A stretch of DNA of 64,000 nt from Kitasatospora sp. NA04385 (GTDB lineage Bacteria > Actinomycetota > Actinomycetes > Streptomycetales > Streptomycetaceae): assembly GCF_013364235.1 (NCBI RefSeq), contig NZ_CP054919.1, positions 1,920,740 through 1,984,739 on the forward strand, written 5' to 3'. Under the pieces are notes generated by a model. It was given only the letters and a program-made list of their open reading frames with translations. It did no database searches and was not told where the DNA came from. Positions 7,169 to 16,086 of the stretch are shown here, piece after piece. Position numbers and translations under genes: made by a program. Within the stretch, counting starts at the first letter, position 1, and each line of letters starts with the position of its first letter.

Positions 7169-7405
7169 TCACCCGTCCTCGTCGATCTGGGCCCAGACGT
7201 CCGTGCGCCCGTCGGCGGTGACCGAGCCCCAGCGGTCGGCGGTGCGCAGGGCCTTGAGCAGTTCGCCCCAGCTCGGAGCGTCCTCGGGCGGGGCGGGGAC
7301 GCTGATCCTGGTGCTGCTGACGGTGAGCCGCACGTCCGCCCGCGCACCCGTCGCCCGTTCGATCGCCGCCCACAGGTCGGCCGCACGCGTACTGATCTGC
7401 ACCAC
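7169..7405 (-). CDS. Small hypothetical protein, divergent from GntR
   Basis: 78-residue protein of unknown function, with TRAADLWAAIERATGARADV at the start and DVWAQIDEDG at the end; mixed helix and strand, no Cys, no signal or membrane segment. GTG starts at 7405 or 7402. A GGGGGA run touches the first start, so the second or a leaderless start is possible. It shares its promoter region, including a GTAGA...TCTAC inverted repeat, with the GntR regulator gene, which may control it. Confidence 0.55.
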   Translation of the reverse strand: MVQISTRAADLWAAIERATGARADVRLTVSSTRISVPAPPEDAPSWGELLKALRTADRWGSVTADGRTDVWAQIDEDG

Positions 7406-7421
7406 TCCCCCAGGGGTACAC

Positions 7422-7438
7422 GTAGACTAGGCATCTAC
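7422..7438. promoter_or_regulatory. Inverted repeat in the GntR divergent promoter region
   Basis: GTAGA-7 bases-TCTAC, closely followed by CTAC...GTAG (7435-7449). It lies 72 bases before the GntR start and 17 bases before the divergent small gene. Autoregulation by the GntR protein is inferred from position. Confidence 0.4.
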
Positions 7439-7509
7439 ACATAGAGTAGTGGCGCGAGGGATACTGTGTCACCAGTCGATTGGACCCGCACACCTTCGGA
7501 GGACGATCC

Positions 7510-8268
7510 ATGACCACCAGCGGGCCCTCCGCCTACCTGCAGGTGGCCGAGCAGATCCGGGACCGGATCGCCGCGGGCGAGTACCCGCCCGGCAGCCGAC
7601 TCCCGTCCCTGGCCGACCTCCAGGAGCAGTACGGCTTCTCCCACGGCGTCGGACAGTCCGCGTACCGGCTGCTGGAGCAGGAGGGGGTCGTGCTCGCCCA
7701 GCAGGGGCGCGGCTACTTCGTCCGCGAGCAGGAGGCGCACCGCACCCTGGTGCGGCGGCGGCCCGCGGACGGGGCGCCCGGGCCGGACAACGCCTTCCTC
7801 GCCGAACAGGGCGTCACCACCGGGCTGCGCAGCCAGTCCACCACCGAGGCCGCCACGGCCGACGTCGCCGAGCGCCTCGGCGTCGAGGCCGGCACCCCGC
7901 TGATGCACACCACGTACGTCTACCTGGTCGACGGCGAACCCGGGTACCTCGCCGACTCCTGGGAGCCGATGGCCGTCACCGGCCGGCACCTGATCGTGCT
8001 GCCCGAGGCCGGCCCGTACATCGGCCTCGGCGTCGCCGCGCGGATGGCCGTCATCGGCATCGAGGTCGGCGAGCCCGTCGAACTCGTCACCGCCCGCGGC
8101 CTCACCCGCGCCGAGGCCCAGACCCTCGCGCTGCTCCCCGGGGCGCCCGCCCTGGCCATCCGCCGCACCCACTACGACCAGGCCACCGGCCGCCCCGTCG
8201 AGACCGCCGACCTCGTGCTGCCCGGCGAGCGCTGGTCCACCCAGTACGGCCGCCGCCCCGGCGCCTGA
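7510..8268 (+). CDS. GntR family regulator with UTRA domain
   Basis: 252-residue DNA-binding regulator of the HutC/GntR subfamily. ATG at 7510 has GGAGGA 6-12 bases upstream. Residues ~8-75 are the winged helix (AYLQVAEQIRDRIAAGEYPP, GSRLPSLADL, YRLLEQEGVV, GRGYFVRE). Residues ~100-245 are the UTRA ligand-binding domain, with AERLGVEAGTPLMHTTYVYL and LALLPGAPALAIRRTHYDQ. The ligand is unknown; UTRA domains bind small effectors such as sugars or amino acids. No catabolic operon is adjacent, so the target may be itself and the divergent gene. Confidence 0.92.
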   Translation: MTTSGPSAYLQVAEQIRDRIAAGEYPPGSRLPSLADLQEQYGFSHGVGQSAYRLLEQEGVVLAQQGRGYFVREQEAHRTLVRRRPADGAPGPDNAFLAEQGVTTGLRSQSTTEAATADVAERLGVEAGTPLMHTTYVYLVDGEPGYLADSWEPMAVTGRHLIVLPEAGPYIGLGVAARMAVIGIEVGEPVELVTARGLTRAEAQTLALLPGAPALAIRRTHYDQATGRPVETADLVLPGERWSTQYGRRPGA

Positions 8269-8280
8269 CCTCCCGCCACC

Positions 8281-8312
8281 GCTCCCCGGCCGGGCGAACC
8301 CCGCCGGGGAGC
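8281..8312. terminator. Hairpin after GntR gene
   Basis: Perfect 10-bp stem GCTCCCCGGC / GCCGGGGAGC with a 12-base loop, 12 bases after the GntR stop. Its right arm carries the GGGGAG that would serve as ribosome site of the following small gene. Confidence 0.65.
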
Positions 8313-8318
8313 GGTGTG

Positions 8319-8531
8319 ATGGGGGGCATGACCCCCGAACCCGTTCCCGAACCCGCCACCGAGCCTGTCGCCGGGCGCGACACCCTGGACGGCCTGGCCG
8401 CCGAACTGCTCCGCCTCGCCCCCGGCCTCGACCCCGGCCCGGCCACCGCCCTGCTCCGCCGCGCCTACCGCGCCGGGCGCGCCGACGGCCGCCGGGAGAC
8501 CGTCGAGAGCCGCGAACACGGCGGCTGGTGA
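8319..8531 (+). CDS. Small hypothetical protein
   Basis: 70-residue protein beginning MGGMTPEPVPEPATEPVAG, with a proline/glutamate-rich N-terminus and a helical second half (DTLDGLAAELLRLAPGLDPG, RRAYRAGRADGRRETVES). ATG at 8319 has GGGGAG seven bases before it; a second ATG is at 8328. It sits between GntR and TetR genes. No domain is recognised. Confidence 0.5.
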   Translation: MGGMTPEPVPEPATEPVAGRDTLDGLAAELLRLAPGLDPGPATALLRRAYRAGRADGRRETVESREHGGW

Positions 8532-8591
8532 CCCCCCTCCCACCCCGTGCGGGAGACTGGACCCGAACAGTCGACGCACCGAGGAGTACGG

Positions 8592-9194
8592 ATGGCGCAG
8601 CCCCGCACCCGTCGGCCGGCGCGCCCCCGCGAAGAGGTCTACGCCGCCGCCCGCACCGCGATCGCCGAACACGGCCTGGCCCGGCTCACCATGGCCGGCC
8701 TCGGCGAGCAGCTCGGCATGAGCGCCGGCCACCTCCTCTACTACTTCGGCAGCAAGGACCAGCTCCTGCTGGAGACCCTCCGCTGGAGCGAGGCCCAGCT
8801 CGGCGAGCGGCGCGGCCGCGAACTCGCCCGCCGCGAGGCACCCGTCCTCGAACGGCTCGCCCGCTACCTGGAGCTGTACCTGCCGGAGGGGCCCGGCGAC
8901 CCGCGCTGGATCCTGTGGATCGAGGTGTGGAGCCGCTCCCCCGGCACCGCGGACCTCCGCCAGGGCCAGCACGAGATCGAGGCCCCCTGGCAGGACGACC
9001 TGACCGCCCTCCTCGACGAGGGCCGCGAAACCGCCGTCCTCCCCCCGGCCACCCCCACCGCCGCCCGCGCCACCCAGCTGCGCGCCCTCCTCGACGGCCT
9101 CGCCGTCCCCCTCGCCATCGGCCTGCCCGGCACCACCCGCGAAAGCGCCCTCGCCCACGCGACCTCCGCCGCGCACGCCCTGCTGGGCCTGTGA
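8592..9194 (+). CDS. TetR/AcrR family transcriptional regulator
   Basis: 200-residue regulator. ATG at 8592 follows GAGGAG. Residues ~15-62 form the TetR DNA-binding domain, with AARTAIAEHGLARLTMAGLGEQ and LGMSAGHLLYYFGSKDQLLL. The C-terminal domain resembles TetR_C_6/BetI-like modules, with SRSPGTADLRQGQHEIEAPW and a final helix ESALAHATSAAHALLGL. Ligand and target genes are unknown. Downstream lies a convergent phosphatase-like gene. Confidence 0.92.
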   Translation: MAQPRTRRPARPREEVYAAARTAIAEHGLARLTMAGLGEQLGMSAGHLLYYFGSKDQLLLETLRWSEAQLGERRGRELARREAPVLERLARYLELYLPEGPGDPRWILWIEVWSRSPGTADLRQGQHEIEAPWQDDLTALLDEGRETAVLPPATPTAARATQLRALLDGLAVPLAIGLPGTTRESALAHATSAAHALLGL

Positions 9195-9239
9195 GAACGG
9201 CGGGGCTCCCGCTGTTCCCCGGGCCCGGCTCCTGGGTGC

Positions 9240-10831
9240 TCAGTCCGTCCAGACCGCCACCGCGGTGCGGTCGTCCGCGTAGCCCTTGGCGCGGACCTGG
9301 ATCTGGCGGAGGAAGTCGACGGTGCCGGGCGGGTGCGGGTGGGCCCAGTGGCTGGAGAGGAAGTGGGCGACCGCGGGCTCCTCGGCGATCGGGGTGGCCA
9401 GGCCCGGGGTGCAGAGCAGCAGGATGTCGCCGGAGGTGGCCGGGACGAGGCGGAAGCGGAACGGCCGGGGCGCGGGCATCGACGCCGGGGGCAGCGGGGG
9501 CTGCCCGTCGGGGTGGTGGAGCAGCCGGGCCGCGTAGGCGTCGATCCAGTGGCCCGAGCGCAGCAGGTAGAGGCCGCCGGGGCCGGTGCCGAACGCGGCG
9601 CGGTGGGTCGCGGCCGGGTCGGCGGACATCAGCAGGCAGTGCAGCGAGGCGGTCTCCTCGGGCGGCAGGTCGGACGGCGCGTCGCCGTCCTGCGCGGCCT
9701 CCTGCGCCGCCTCCTCCGCGGCGCTGCGCAGCTGGGCCGCCGAACGCAGGGCGATCCGCTGGAGGCCGTAGCGCAGACGGTCGCGGGCCCCGGCCCGCAG
9801 GTCGGCAGCGAGTTCGGCCCGGCTGCGGCCGATCGCGGCGGCCAGCTGCCGAGCGGACTCGGCGGCCGCGGCCGACCCCCACTGGGCGTTGGCCCGGCGG
9901 GCGGGCGCGGCCAGCACGGTCAGGACGAGCGCCTCCTCGCCCTCGCCGAACCGGACGGTGAGCAGGGCGTCGGTGCGGGGCTCGCCCCGGTAGCGGGCCG
10001 AGTCGCCGCGGATGGACACCGCCCGCAGCGTGGTGCCCCCGAACTGGGCGCCGTCGATGGCGGTGTCGGGCACCACGGCGGCCAGCCCGGCCGGGTCGGC
10101 GGCGGCCAGTGCGGTGGGCTCGGGCGCGTACGTCGGGGGCCGCTCCCCACGTGCGGCACGGCGGGCTCCTGCGGACGCCCCCGCCAGGGCGCGGCCCGCT
10201 CGGGCTGCGGGCGGTCCACCACCGTCTGCGCGGGCGCGGGCTCGGGCTCGGGCTCCGACGCCGGTTCCGGTTCGGCCACCGGAAGGCCCGCCACCGTCTG
10301 CGCGGGCGCGGGCGCGGGCTCGGGCTCCGACGCCGGTTCCGGTTCGGCCACCGGAAGGCCCGCCACCGTCTGCGCGGGCGCGGGCGCGGGCTCGGGTTCC
10401 GACGCCGGTTCCGGTTCAGCGGCCGGAAGGTCCGTCAGCGTCGGCGTTGGCTCCCCGACCGGCCCCGCAGTCGGTTCTTCGGCCGGTTCTTCGACCGCTT
10501 CCGCCGCCGGTTCTTTCGAGAGGTTCGGCTGGAGGTCGGGCCAGGCCGCCTCGGCCCAGCTGCGCGGCGAGGGCTCGATCGGCGGCTCCTCCCCGACCGG
10601 CGCGTCCTCCTCCCTCACGGGCGCCGGGGCCGGAACCTGCGCGGGGGCGTCCTGCGGGGGTCGGCGCTGCGGGGCGATGAGTCCGGCGGCGGTGGTGAAC
10701 CAGTCGTCGACGGTCCCGGCACCGGTGTCGGCGGCGGGGGTGTCGGGCAGGGTGTCGGCCGGGCCCGTGTAGACGGTGTGCCACCAGGCGTCGTCGGGAC
10801 GGGGCTGCCTGGGTGCGCCCTGCTCGTTCAA
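9240..10831 (-). pseudogene. PP2C-like phosphatase domain protein, frameshifted
   Basis: The gene starts with TTG at 10831 (AGGAG 7 bases upstream) and reads MNEQGAPRQPRPDDAWWHTV, then a long Pro/Glu/Ala region with three 24-residue repeats. Near the C4 run at 10145-10148 the frame changes. The second frame continues ERPPTYAPEPTALAAADPAG, GAQFGGTTLRAVSIRGDSARYRG and ends SGDILLLCTPGL...KGYADDRTAVAVWTD, the last being a PP2C-type motif. Adding one G to the GGGG run (minus strand) joins the halves as VGERPP. The full span is 1592 bases, one short of a multiple of three. It could be a sequencing error; the intact product would be about 530 residues. The alternative is an N-truncated protein starting at 10076. 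Confidence 0.75.
10221..10436. repeat. Three tandem 72-bp repeats inside the PP2C-like gene
   Basis: Units begin near 10221, 10293 and 10365. Each encodes a 24-residue block with cores PEPASEPEPAPAPAQTV. The unit length is a multiple of three, so copy number can vary without breaking the frame. Likely a disordered linker between N-terminal segment and phosphatase domain. Confidence 0.8.
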
Positions 10832-11071
10832 CTGACCGCTCCTGATCCGTGAGGGGGCCGGACGTCAGGTCATTCTTCCGAAGGACGAGGACGGTGTCCG
10901 GGATTCGGAACATCGCGCGGACGTCCGGGAAGGGTTCCGGCCACAGGTGGTGCACCGGCGGACGGGCCCGGTCCGGACGAGCCCGAACAGGGTCTTCGGG
11001 GGCAGGGGTGAAGGGCGTTCGGCCGGAAAATGAGAGACCAGGAGGGGCACCGCTTCACCCGATCGGCTGAT

Positions 11072-11077
11072 TAATAT
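11072..11077 (+). promoter_or_regulatory. -10 element of a probable leaderless promoter
   Basis: TAATAT ends six bases before the ATG at 11084. With no ribosome site in front of that ATG, transcription would start at or next to the start codon. The -35 is not clear. Confidence 0.45.
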
Positions 11078-11083
11078 GTGCGC

Positions 11084-11650
11084 ATGGCCGCGCCAGGATC
11101 TCGTACCCGCCCCGGGGGGCCCGCATTCGCGGTGCTCCGTCCGGTGGCGGTGCTGTGGTCCCTGCTGCTGGCCGCGCTGCTCGCGATGCTGCCGTGCACG
11201 GCGAGCGCCCGGACGCTGAGTTCCCCGGCTTCCGCCCCCGGCCAGGAGTCGCACGGCGCGTCCGCGCGTCCGGGCCAGGCCCCCGCCGGGCCGTCCGCAC
11301 GGACGACCGGCGGGACCACCGCAGCAACCACCGCCGGTACGGCCGTAGCACGCACGGCCGCGGGGACGGCGCCCCTGTCGCACCACCTGCCGTCGGCCGC
11401 GGGCGTCCCGGGCGCGGACGTCATCCTGTGCGCCGCGGAGGTCCCGGACCCGGGGCCCGGCCACGGCTGCTCCAGCCACCCCTTCTGCGGCCCCGAGTCG
11501 CACCTGCCGAACGCGCCCCCGCAGCCCGGCACGGCCGTCCGACCGCAGTTGGTCGCCCCGCCGGTGACGCCCGCCGCCTCGGCCTGCGCTGTCCCGACGG
11601 GGTCGCACCACGCGCCCGACCTGCACGTCCTGCAGGTTCACCGGTCCTGA
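11084..11650 (+). CDS. Secreted His/Cys-containing protein of unknown function
   Basis: 188-residue protein with a long signal peptide: Arg-rich N-terminus, hydrophobic core VLWSLLLAALLAMLP at about residues 23-37, then an Ala-X-Ala-like cleavage region (TASAR). The mature part is Ala/Pro/Thr-rich and has Cys and His clustered in HGCSSHPFCGPESH and ACAVPTGSHHAPDLHVLQVH, which suggests metal binding outside the membrane. Start chosen at the ATG preceded by TAATAT; GTG at 11078 is the alternative. It precedes the coupled DUF3105/DUF305 genes by 112 bases, so a joint role in metal (possibly copper) handling is inferred. Confidence 0.7.
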   Translation: MAAPGSRTRPGGPAFAVLRPVAVLWSLLLAALLAMLPCTASARTLSSPASAPGQESHGASARPGQAPAGPSARTTGGTTAATTAGTAVARTAAGTAPLSHHLPSAAGVPGADVILCAAEVPDPGPGHGCSSHPFCGPESHLPNAPPQPGTAVRPQLVAPPVTPAASACAVPTGSHHAPDLHVLQVHRS

Positions 11651-11762
11651 GCGGAACCCACCGCCGACCTGCGCCCCGCCCGGCGGGGAGGTCGTCGGCT
11701 CCGCTGCCCCCACCACACCGCAGACCGCCGTGCTCGTCGCGGCGGGGACAAGGAAGACACCC

Positions 11763-12494
11763 ATGGGTTCCGCCTCGAAGCAGTCCAACCCCACCGGCAA
11801 GCAGCCCAAGCCGGGCAGCAAGTCCGCCCAGCAGGCCGACCGCCGGGCCCGGATCGCCGAGCTGCGCGCCGTCGAGCAGCGCCGCGAGCGCCGCAACAAG
11901 ATCCTCACCATCGGCATCTCGTCCGCCCTGGTGCTCGCCATGATCGGCGGCGGCACCTGGCTGGCGCTGGACGCCAAGGACAAGAGCGACAAGAAGGCGG
12001 CGGCGGCCAAGGCCTCGGCCGACGCGGCGCAGAAGGCCAAGGACGACGCCGCGAAGGCCGACATCCCGGGCCTGCAGACCTTCGGCAAGCTCAGCCAGAA
12101 CCACGTCCAGACCGACGTGAAGTACCCGCAGACCCCGCCGGTCGGCGGCGACCACAACCCGGTCTGGCAGACCTGCATGGGCAACGTCTACGACAAGCCG
12201 GTCAAGAACGAGAACGCGGTCCACTCGCTGGAGCACGGCGCGGTCTGGGTCACCTACAACGGCAAGGCCACCCCCGAGGACATCAAGACCCTCAGCGACA
12301 AGGTCAAGGCCACCCCGTACAGCCTGATGAGCCCGTACCCGGACGAGCAGGGCACCATCACGCTGACCGCGTGGAGCAACCAGCTGGTGGTGGACTCCGC
12401 CAGCGACCCGCGGGTGGAGACCTTCTTCGCCAAGTTCGTGCAGGGCCCGCAGACGCTGGAGCAGGGCGCCAGCTGCAGCTCGGGGCAGATGTGA
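11763..12494 (+). CDS. DUF3105 family membrane-anchored protein
   Basis: 243-residue protein. The N-terminus is a basic cytoplasmic stretch (residues 1-45, rich in Lys/Arg/Gln), followed by one membrane segment ILTIGISSALVLAMIGGGTW (~47-66) and a Lys/Ala linker. The external DUF3105 domain (~100-243) has VKYPQTPPVGGDHNPVWQTC, VHSLEHGAVWVTY and SPYPDEQ. The conserved His and Cys residues suggest metal binding. ATG at 11763 has AGGAAG just upstream. Its stop overlaps the next start (GTGA), so it is translationally coupled to the DUF305 gene. Function unproven. Confidence 0.9.
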   Translation: MGSASKQSNPTGKQPKPGSKSAQQADRRARIAELRAVEQRRERRNKILTIGISSALVLAMIGGGTWLALDAKDKSDKKAAAAKASADAAQKAKDDAAKADIPGLQTFGKLSQNHVQTDVKYPQTPPVGGDHNPVWQTCMGNVYDKPVKNENAVHSLEHGAVWVTYNGKATPEDIKTLSDKVKATPYSLMSPYPDEQGTITLTAWSNQLVVDSASDPRVETFFAKFVQGPQTLEQGASCSSGQM

Positions 12495-13240
12495 CCGCGG
12501 CCCCCGCCGGCGACGGGCCGGAGCAGGAGTCCGCGGAACAGGAGTCCGCGGAGCACGAGGACGGGTACGGGCCGGAGCAGCCGGCCGCCCGGCGCGGTCG
12601 GCGGGCGTTCTGGTGGCCCGCCGCGCTGGCGGCCGTGGTCGCGCTCGGGCTCGGCGTCCCGGCGCTGGTCTCGGGCGGCACGCCCGCGTCCGGCAGTTCG
12701 GCGGCCGCCTCGGCGGCCCCGGCCGCTCCGGCCACCGACTCGGCGGACGCCGGGTTCGCCCGCGACATGGCCACGCACCACCAGCAGGCCATCGACATGT
12801 CGTTCATCGTCCGGGACCGCACCCAGGACGAGGCGGTGCGCGGCTTCGCGTTCGACATCATCAACACGCAGGCCAACCAGCGCGGCATGCTGATGGGCTT
12901 CCTCGACCAGTGGGGCCTGTCGCAGAGCACCACCGCCAAGCCGATGGCCTGGATGGGGCACACCTACGAGGCGCACGACGGCTCGCTGATGCCCGGCATG
13001 GCGACCAACACCGAGCTGGACAAGCTCCGTTCGCTCAGCGGGCGGGACGCCGAGGTGTTCTTCCTACAGCTGATGATCAAGCACCACCGGGCGGGCGCCG
13101 AGATGGCCCAGGCGTACGTGGACGCGGGGACGAACGCCCCGGAGAAGCGGCTCGCCCAGGGCATGGTCGACGCGCAGCACGCCGAGATCCAGCTGATGAC
13201 CGACATGCTCGCCGAGCGCGGCGCCCAGCCCGTTCCCTGA
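12491..13240 (+). CDS. DUF305 family membrane-anchored protein
   Basis: 249-residue protein. GTG at 12491 overlaps the upstream stop. Residues 1-38 are acidic with a short EQESA duplication (15-bp tandem repeat at about 12521-12550), then a membrane anchor WPAALAAVVALGLGVPALVS (~42-61). Two DUF305 halves follow in the extracytoplasmic domain: FARDMATHHQQAIDMS and LMIKHHRAGAEMAQ. These paired HH motifs are the family hallmark and are thought to bind metal. It forms a coupled pair with DUF3105. A bidirectional hairpin follows. Confidence 0.92.
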   Translation: MTAAPAGDGPEQESAEQESAEHEDGYGPEQPAARRGRRAFWWPAALAAVVALGLGVPALVSGGTPASGSSAAASAAPAAPATDSADAGFARDMATHHQQAIDMSFIVRDRTQDEAVRGFAFDIINTQANQRGMLMGFLDQWGLSQSTTAKPMAWMGHTYEAHDGSLMPGMATNTELDKLRSLSGRDAEVFFLQLMIKHHRAGAEMAQAYVDAGTNAPEKRLAQGMVDAQHAEIQLMTDMLAERGAQPVP

Positions 13241-13270
13241 GCCGCCGGGCACCCGCCCGCCCGCACGTCG

Positions 13271-13317
13271 CGCCGGAGGGCGCCGCCCCGGAGCACCCGG
13301 GACGGCGCCCTCCGGCG
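13271..13317. terminator. Strong bidirectional hairpin
   Basis: Perfect 14-bp stem CGCCGGAGGGCGCC / GGCGCCCTCCGGCG with a 19-base loop between the convergent DUF305 and MFS genes. Confidence 0.75.
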
Positions 13318-13355
13318 GTGTCGGGCCCGCTCACCCTCGGCGCTACCGGGCCCGC

Positions 13356-14782
13356 TCAGTCCCGGCAGAGCCGGACGGCCAGCACGGCGACCGCCGCGAG
13401 CAGCAGCGGGACGATCCGGCCGCCCGCCGCCGCCCCGGCCCGGTGGACGGCCAGCACCGGCAGCGCGGTGCCGAGCGCGGTGCCCAGGCTGCGCACCATG
13501 TTGACCAGCCCGCCGCCGACGGCCGAGCTCGGCGCGGGGATCGCCCGCATCACCAGGGCGTTGTTGGCGGGCAGCAGCAGTCCGAGGCCGTAGCCGGTGA
13601 GCAGCAGCGGCGCGGCGGTCGTCCAGGGGCCGGGGGCGGGCAGCGCGGCGAGGGCGAGCAGTCCGGCGGCGGCGGTGAGCGCGCCGCAGCGGCAGCGGGC
13701 GGCGTCGCTCCAGCGGCGGGCAGCAGGGCGCCGCCGACGGTGGCGGCGAGGGCGAACGCGGCGGGCAGGGCGGTGATCGCGGCGCCCGCGGCGGTGGCGG
13801 CGGTGCCGCGTCCGGCGAGGACGGCGGGTTCCAGCACGAGCGGGCAGAACAGCAGCAGGTAGCCGATCAGCGCGACCAGCAGCCCGGCCCGGATGCCGGG
13901 GGTGTTGACCAGGCCGGGCGGGACGAGCGGGCGGTCGGCGCGGCGTTCCTGCCGGACCAGGGCGAGCGTGCCCGCGGCGGCGGCGGCGAGCAGCGCGACG
14001 ACCGCCCGACCGGGCAGCGGCAGGCCGGAGGCGGCGGACAGGGCGAGCAGCAGCGCGGTGGAGGACACGGCCAGCAGCAGCAGTCCGGCCAGGTCGAACC
14101 GTCCCTCGGGCCGCGCCGTCCGGGCCGGGCGGCGGCCGTCGGGGAAGGTGCGCGGCAGCAGGAACCAGCCCGCCAGCATCCCGAGCACGCCGATCGGCAC
14201 GTTGACCCAGAACGCCCAGCGCCAGGAGGCGTGGGCGACCAGCAGGCCGCCGAGGGTCGGGCCGAGCGCCAGGCCGAGCGCCTGGGCGGCGGCCTGCACG
14301 CCGAGCGCGGGGCGCATCGCCCGCCCGGGGACGCCGCGGGCGACCAGGGCGACGCTGTTGGCCTGCATCATGGCGCCGCCGACGGCCTGCACCGCCCGGC
14401 AGGCGACCAGCACGCCCAGGTTCCCGGCCAGTCCGGCGCCGAGCGAGGCGGCCGCGAAGACCGCGAACCCGCCCAGGTACACGGTCTTGCGGCCGACCAG
14501 GTCGGACAGCCGCCCGACCGGGGCGAGCAGCGCGACCAGCACCAGCAGGTACGCCAGCGAGACCCATTCGACGGCGGCGAAGGAGGCGCCGAAGCGGGCT
14601 TCCAGGGCGGGGAAGACCAGCGCGGTGACGCTGGCGGTGAGCTGGCCGAGGAACGCGCCCAGGCAGACGGTGCCGACGGCCAGCCAGTGCGCGTGCGGCC
14701 AGCGGGCGACGGCGCGGGGGCGGGGGCGTTCGGCGAGTTGCAGGGTGTCGAGCAGCCGGGAGGCGGCCACGGGTTCAGCCAT
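13356..14782 (-). pseudogene. MFS drug exporter (DHA2-like), frameshifted
   Basis: ATG at 14782, MAEPVAASRLLDTLQLAERP. The first part has typical EmrB/QacA features: TASVTALVFPALEARFG, the loop motif GRLSDLVGRKTVYLGG, and VNVPIGVLGMLAGWFL. The frame is lost near 13690-13735, after LLPAAGATPP. The other frame continues GALTAAAGLLALAALPAP and ends AVAVLAVRLCRD with helices 12-14. Total span 1427 bases is one short of a multiple of three, so one missing base restores a product of about 475 residues. It is divergent from a MarR gene at 14996, the usual repressor-exporter layout. Real inactivation and sequencing error are both possible. Confidence 0.8.
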
Positions 14783-14995
14783 GCGCCGAACATATCTGCT
14801 TCCGACATACTCGCTCAAGGAGTGGTTCCGGCCCCGAACAATCTCTCCCGAGCGATCTTCCCGGGCGATCCCGGGCGAGCGGCTCCGGCGGCCGCCCGGC
14901 GCCGCCGCTCCCCCGGTCGGACAGCCGTGCGTTTCGGCCGGTCGACGGGTGGACTCCCGGCGGTCCGCCGGTTGCCGGACGCTACGCTGTCCGGC

Positions 14996-15502
14996 ATGTC
15001 TTCGCAGCCCCAGCCCGTTCCGAACCCGCCAGGTGCCGAGGGCGCGGGCACCGACGCACTCGCCGGGGCGCAGCAGCTCACCGACGTGATCACCCGGCTG
15101 CGCCGGGCGCTGCGGAGCTCGATCCGCTCCGAGTTCCCCTGGGAGGCGCTGCCGATGGCCCAGGTCGAACTGCTCCAGACCCTCGCCGCCTCCCCGCTGC
15201 GGGTGGGCGAACTGGCGGCCCGTCAGCGGCTGGCCCCCAACACCGTCAGCGGCCTGATCTCCAAGCTGCTGGACGCCGGACTGGTCGACCGCCAGCCCGA
15301 CCCGGGCGACCGCCGCACCGCCCGGATCGCCCTCACCGAGGCCGGCCACCAGCAGCTGCGCGACTGGCAGAGCGCCCACGAGCGCCGCCTCGCCGCCGCC
15401 CTGGCCGGTCTGTCCCCCGTCGACCGCGAGGCGGTCATGCGCGCCCTGCCCGGCCTCGACCTGCTCGCCCGCTCCCTGGCGGGCACCGACCCGACGCGCT
15501 GA
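14996..15502 (+). CDS. MarR family transcriptional regulator
   Basis: 168-residue winged-helix regulator. ATG at 14996 opens MSSQPQPVPNPPGAEG, a disordered lead. Residues ~35-150 form the MarR fold, with PMAQVELLQTLAASPLRVGE, LAPNTVSGLISKLLDAGLV as recognition helix and DPGDRRTARIALTEAG as wing. It is divergent from the MFS exporter gene and probably represses it. The 213-base gap between them has no palindrome that I can single out. Confidence 0.92.
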   Translation: MSSQPQPVPNPPGAEGAGTDALAGAQQLTDVITRLRRALRSSIRSEFPWEALPMAQVELLQTLAASPLRVGELAARQRLAPNTVSGLISKLLDAGLVDRQPDPGDRRTARIALTEAGHQQLRDWQSAHERRLAAALAGLSPVDREAVMRALPGLDLLARSLAGTDPTR

Positions 15503-15540
15503 GGCCCGACGCGCCGAGGCCCGCCGGGGCCCTTCCCGGG

Positions 15541-16086
15541 TCAGAACAGCCGGTCGCCGCTCTCGTGCGCGAGCAGCCAGCGCTTGGCGTCGATGCCGGC
15601 GGCGAAGCCGGTGAGGCTGCCGTTGGCGCCCAGCACCCGGTGGCAGGGGCGGACGATCAGCAGCGGGTTGGCGCCGACCGCGCCGCCGACCGCGCGCACC
15701 GCCTGGGGCGACTGACCTGCGGCATCGGCGAGTTGGCCGTAGGTGAGGGTGGTGCCGTACGGGATGTCGTCGAGGGCGTCCCAGATCTGCTGCCGGAAGG
15801 GCGTGCCGAGGGGGGCGAGCGGCAGGTCGAAGGCGGTGCGCTCGCCGGCGAAGTACGCGGTGAGCTGCTCGACGGCGGGGGCGAGCGCGTCGGCGTCGGG
15901 CCGCCAGTGGGCGGCGGGTTCGGCGAGCGCGCCCTTCTGGCCGGGGGCGGTGACGGCGCTCAGCGCGAAGGCGCCGTCGGCGTCGAGGGTGCCGCTGAGC
16001 AGCAGGGTGCCGAGCGGGCTGTCCATGGTGGTGAACACGGTGGTGGGCGCGGTGGTCGGTGCGGTGGTCGGTGCGGTGCTGGTCAC
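15541..16086 (-). CDS. ogt: Methylated-DNA-protein cysteine methyltransferase
   Basis: 181-residue suicide enzyme that removes the methyl group from O6-methylguanine. The active-site motif PCHRVLG (about residue 148) with its acceptor cysteine is present, together with GTPFRQQIWDALDDIPYG and the helix-turn-helix TYGQLADAAGQSPQAVRAVGG. The N-terminal ~20 residues are a Thr/Ala/Pro repeat (TAPTTAPTTAPTT). GTG at 16086 overlaps the stop of the Ada/AlkA gene as GTGA, so the two repair genes are translationally coupled. Confidence 0.95.
   Translation of the reverse strand: MTSTAPTTAPTTAPTTVFTTMDSPLGTLLLSGTLDADGAFALSAVTAPGQKGALAEPAAHWRPDADALAPAVEQLTAYFAGERTAFDLPLAPLGTPFRQQIWDALDDIPYGTTLTYGQLADAAGQSPQAVRAVGGAVGANPLLIVRPCHRVLGANGSLTGFAAGIDAKRWLLAHESGDRLF

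Noticed and set aside
10210-10440. CRISPR array
   Set aside because: The 72-bp units are contiguous coding repeats without spacers. No CRISPR-like repeats or cas genes are present in the window.
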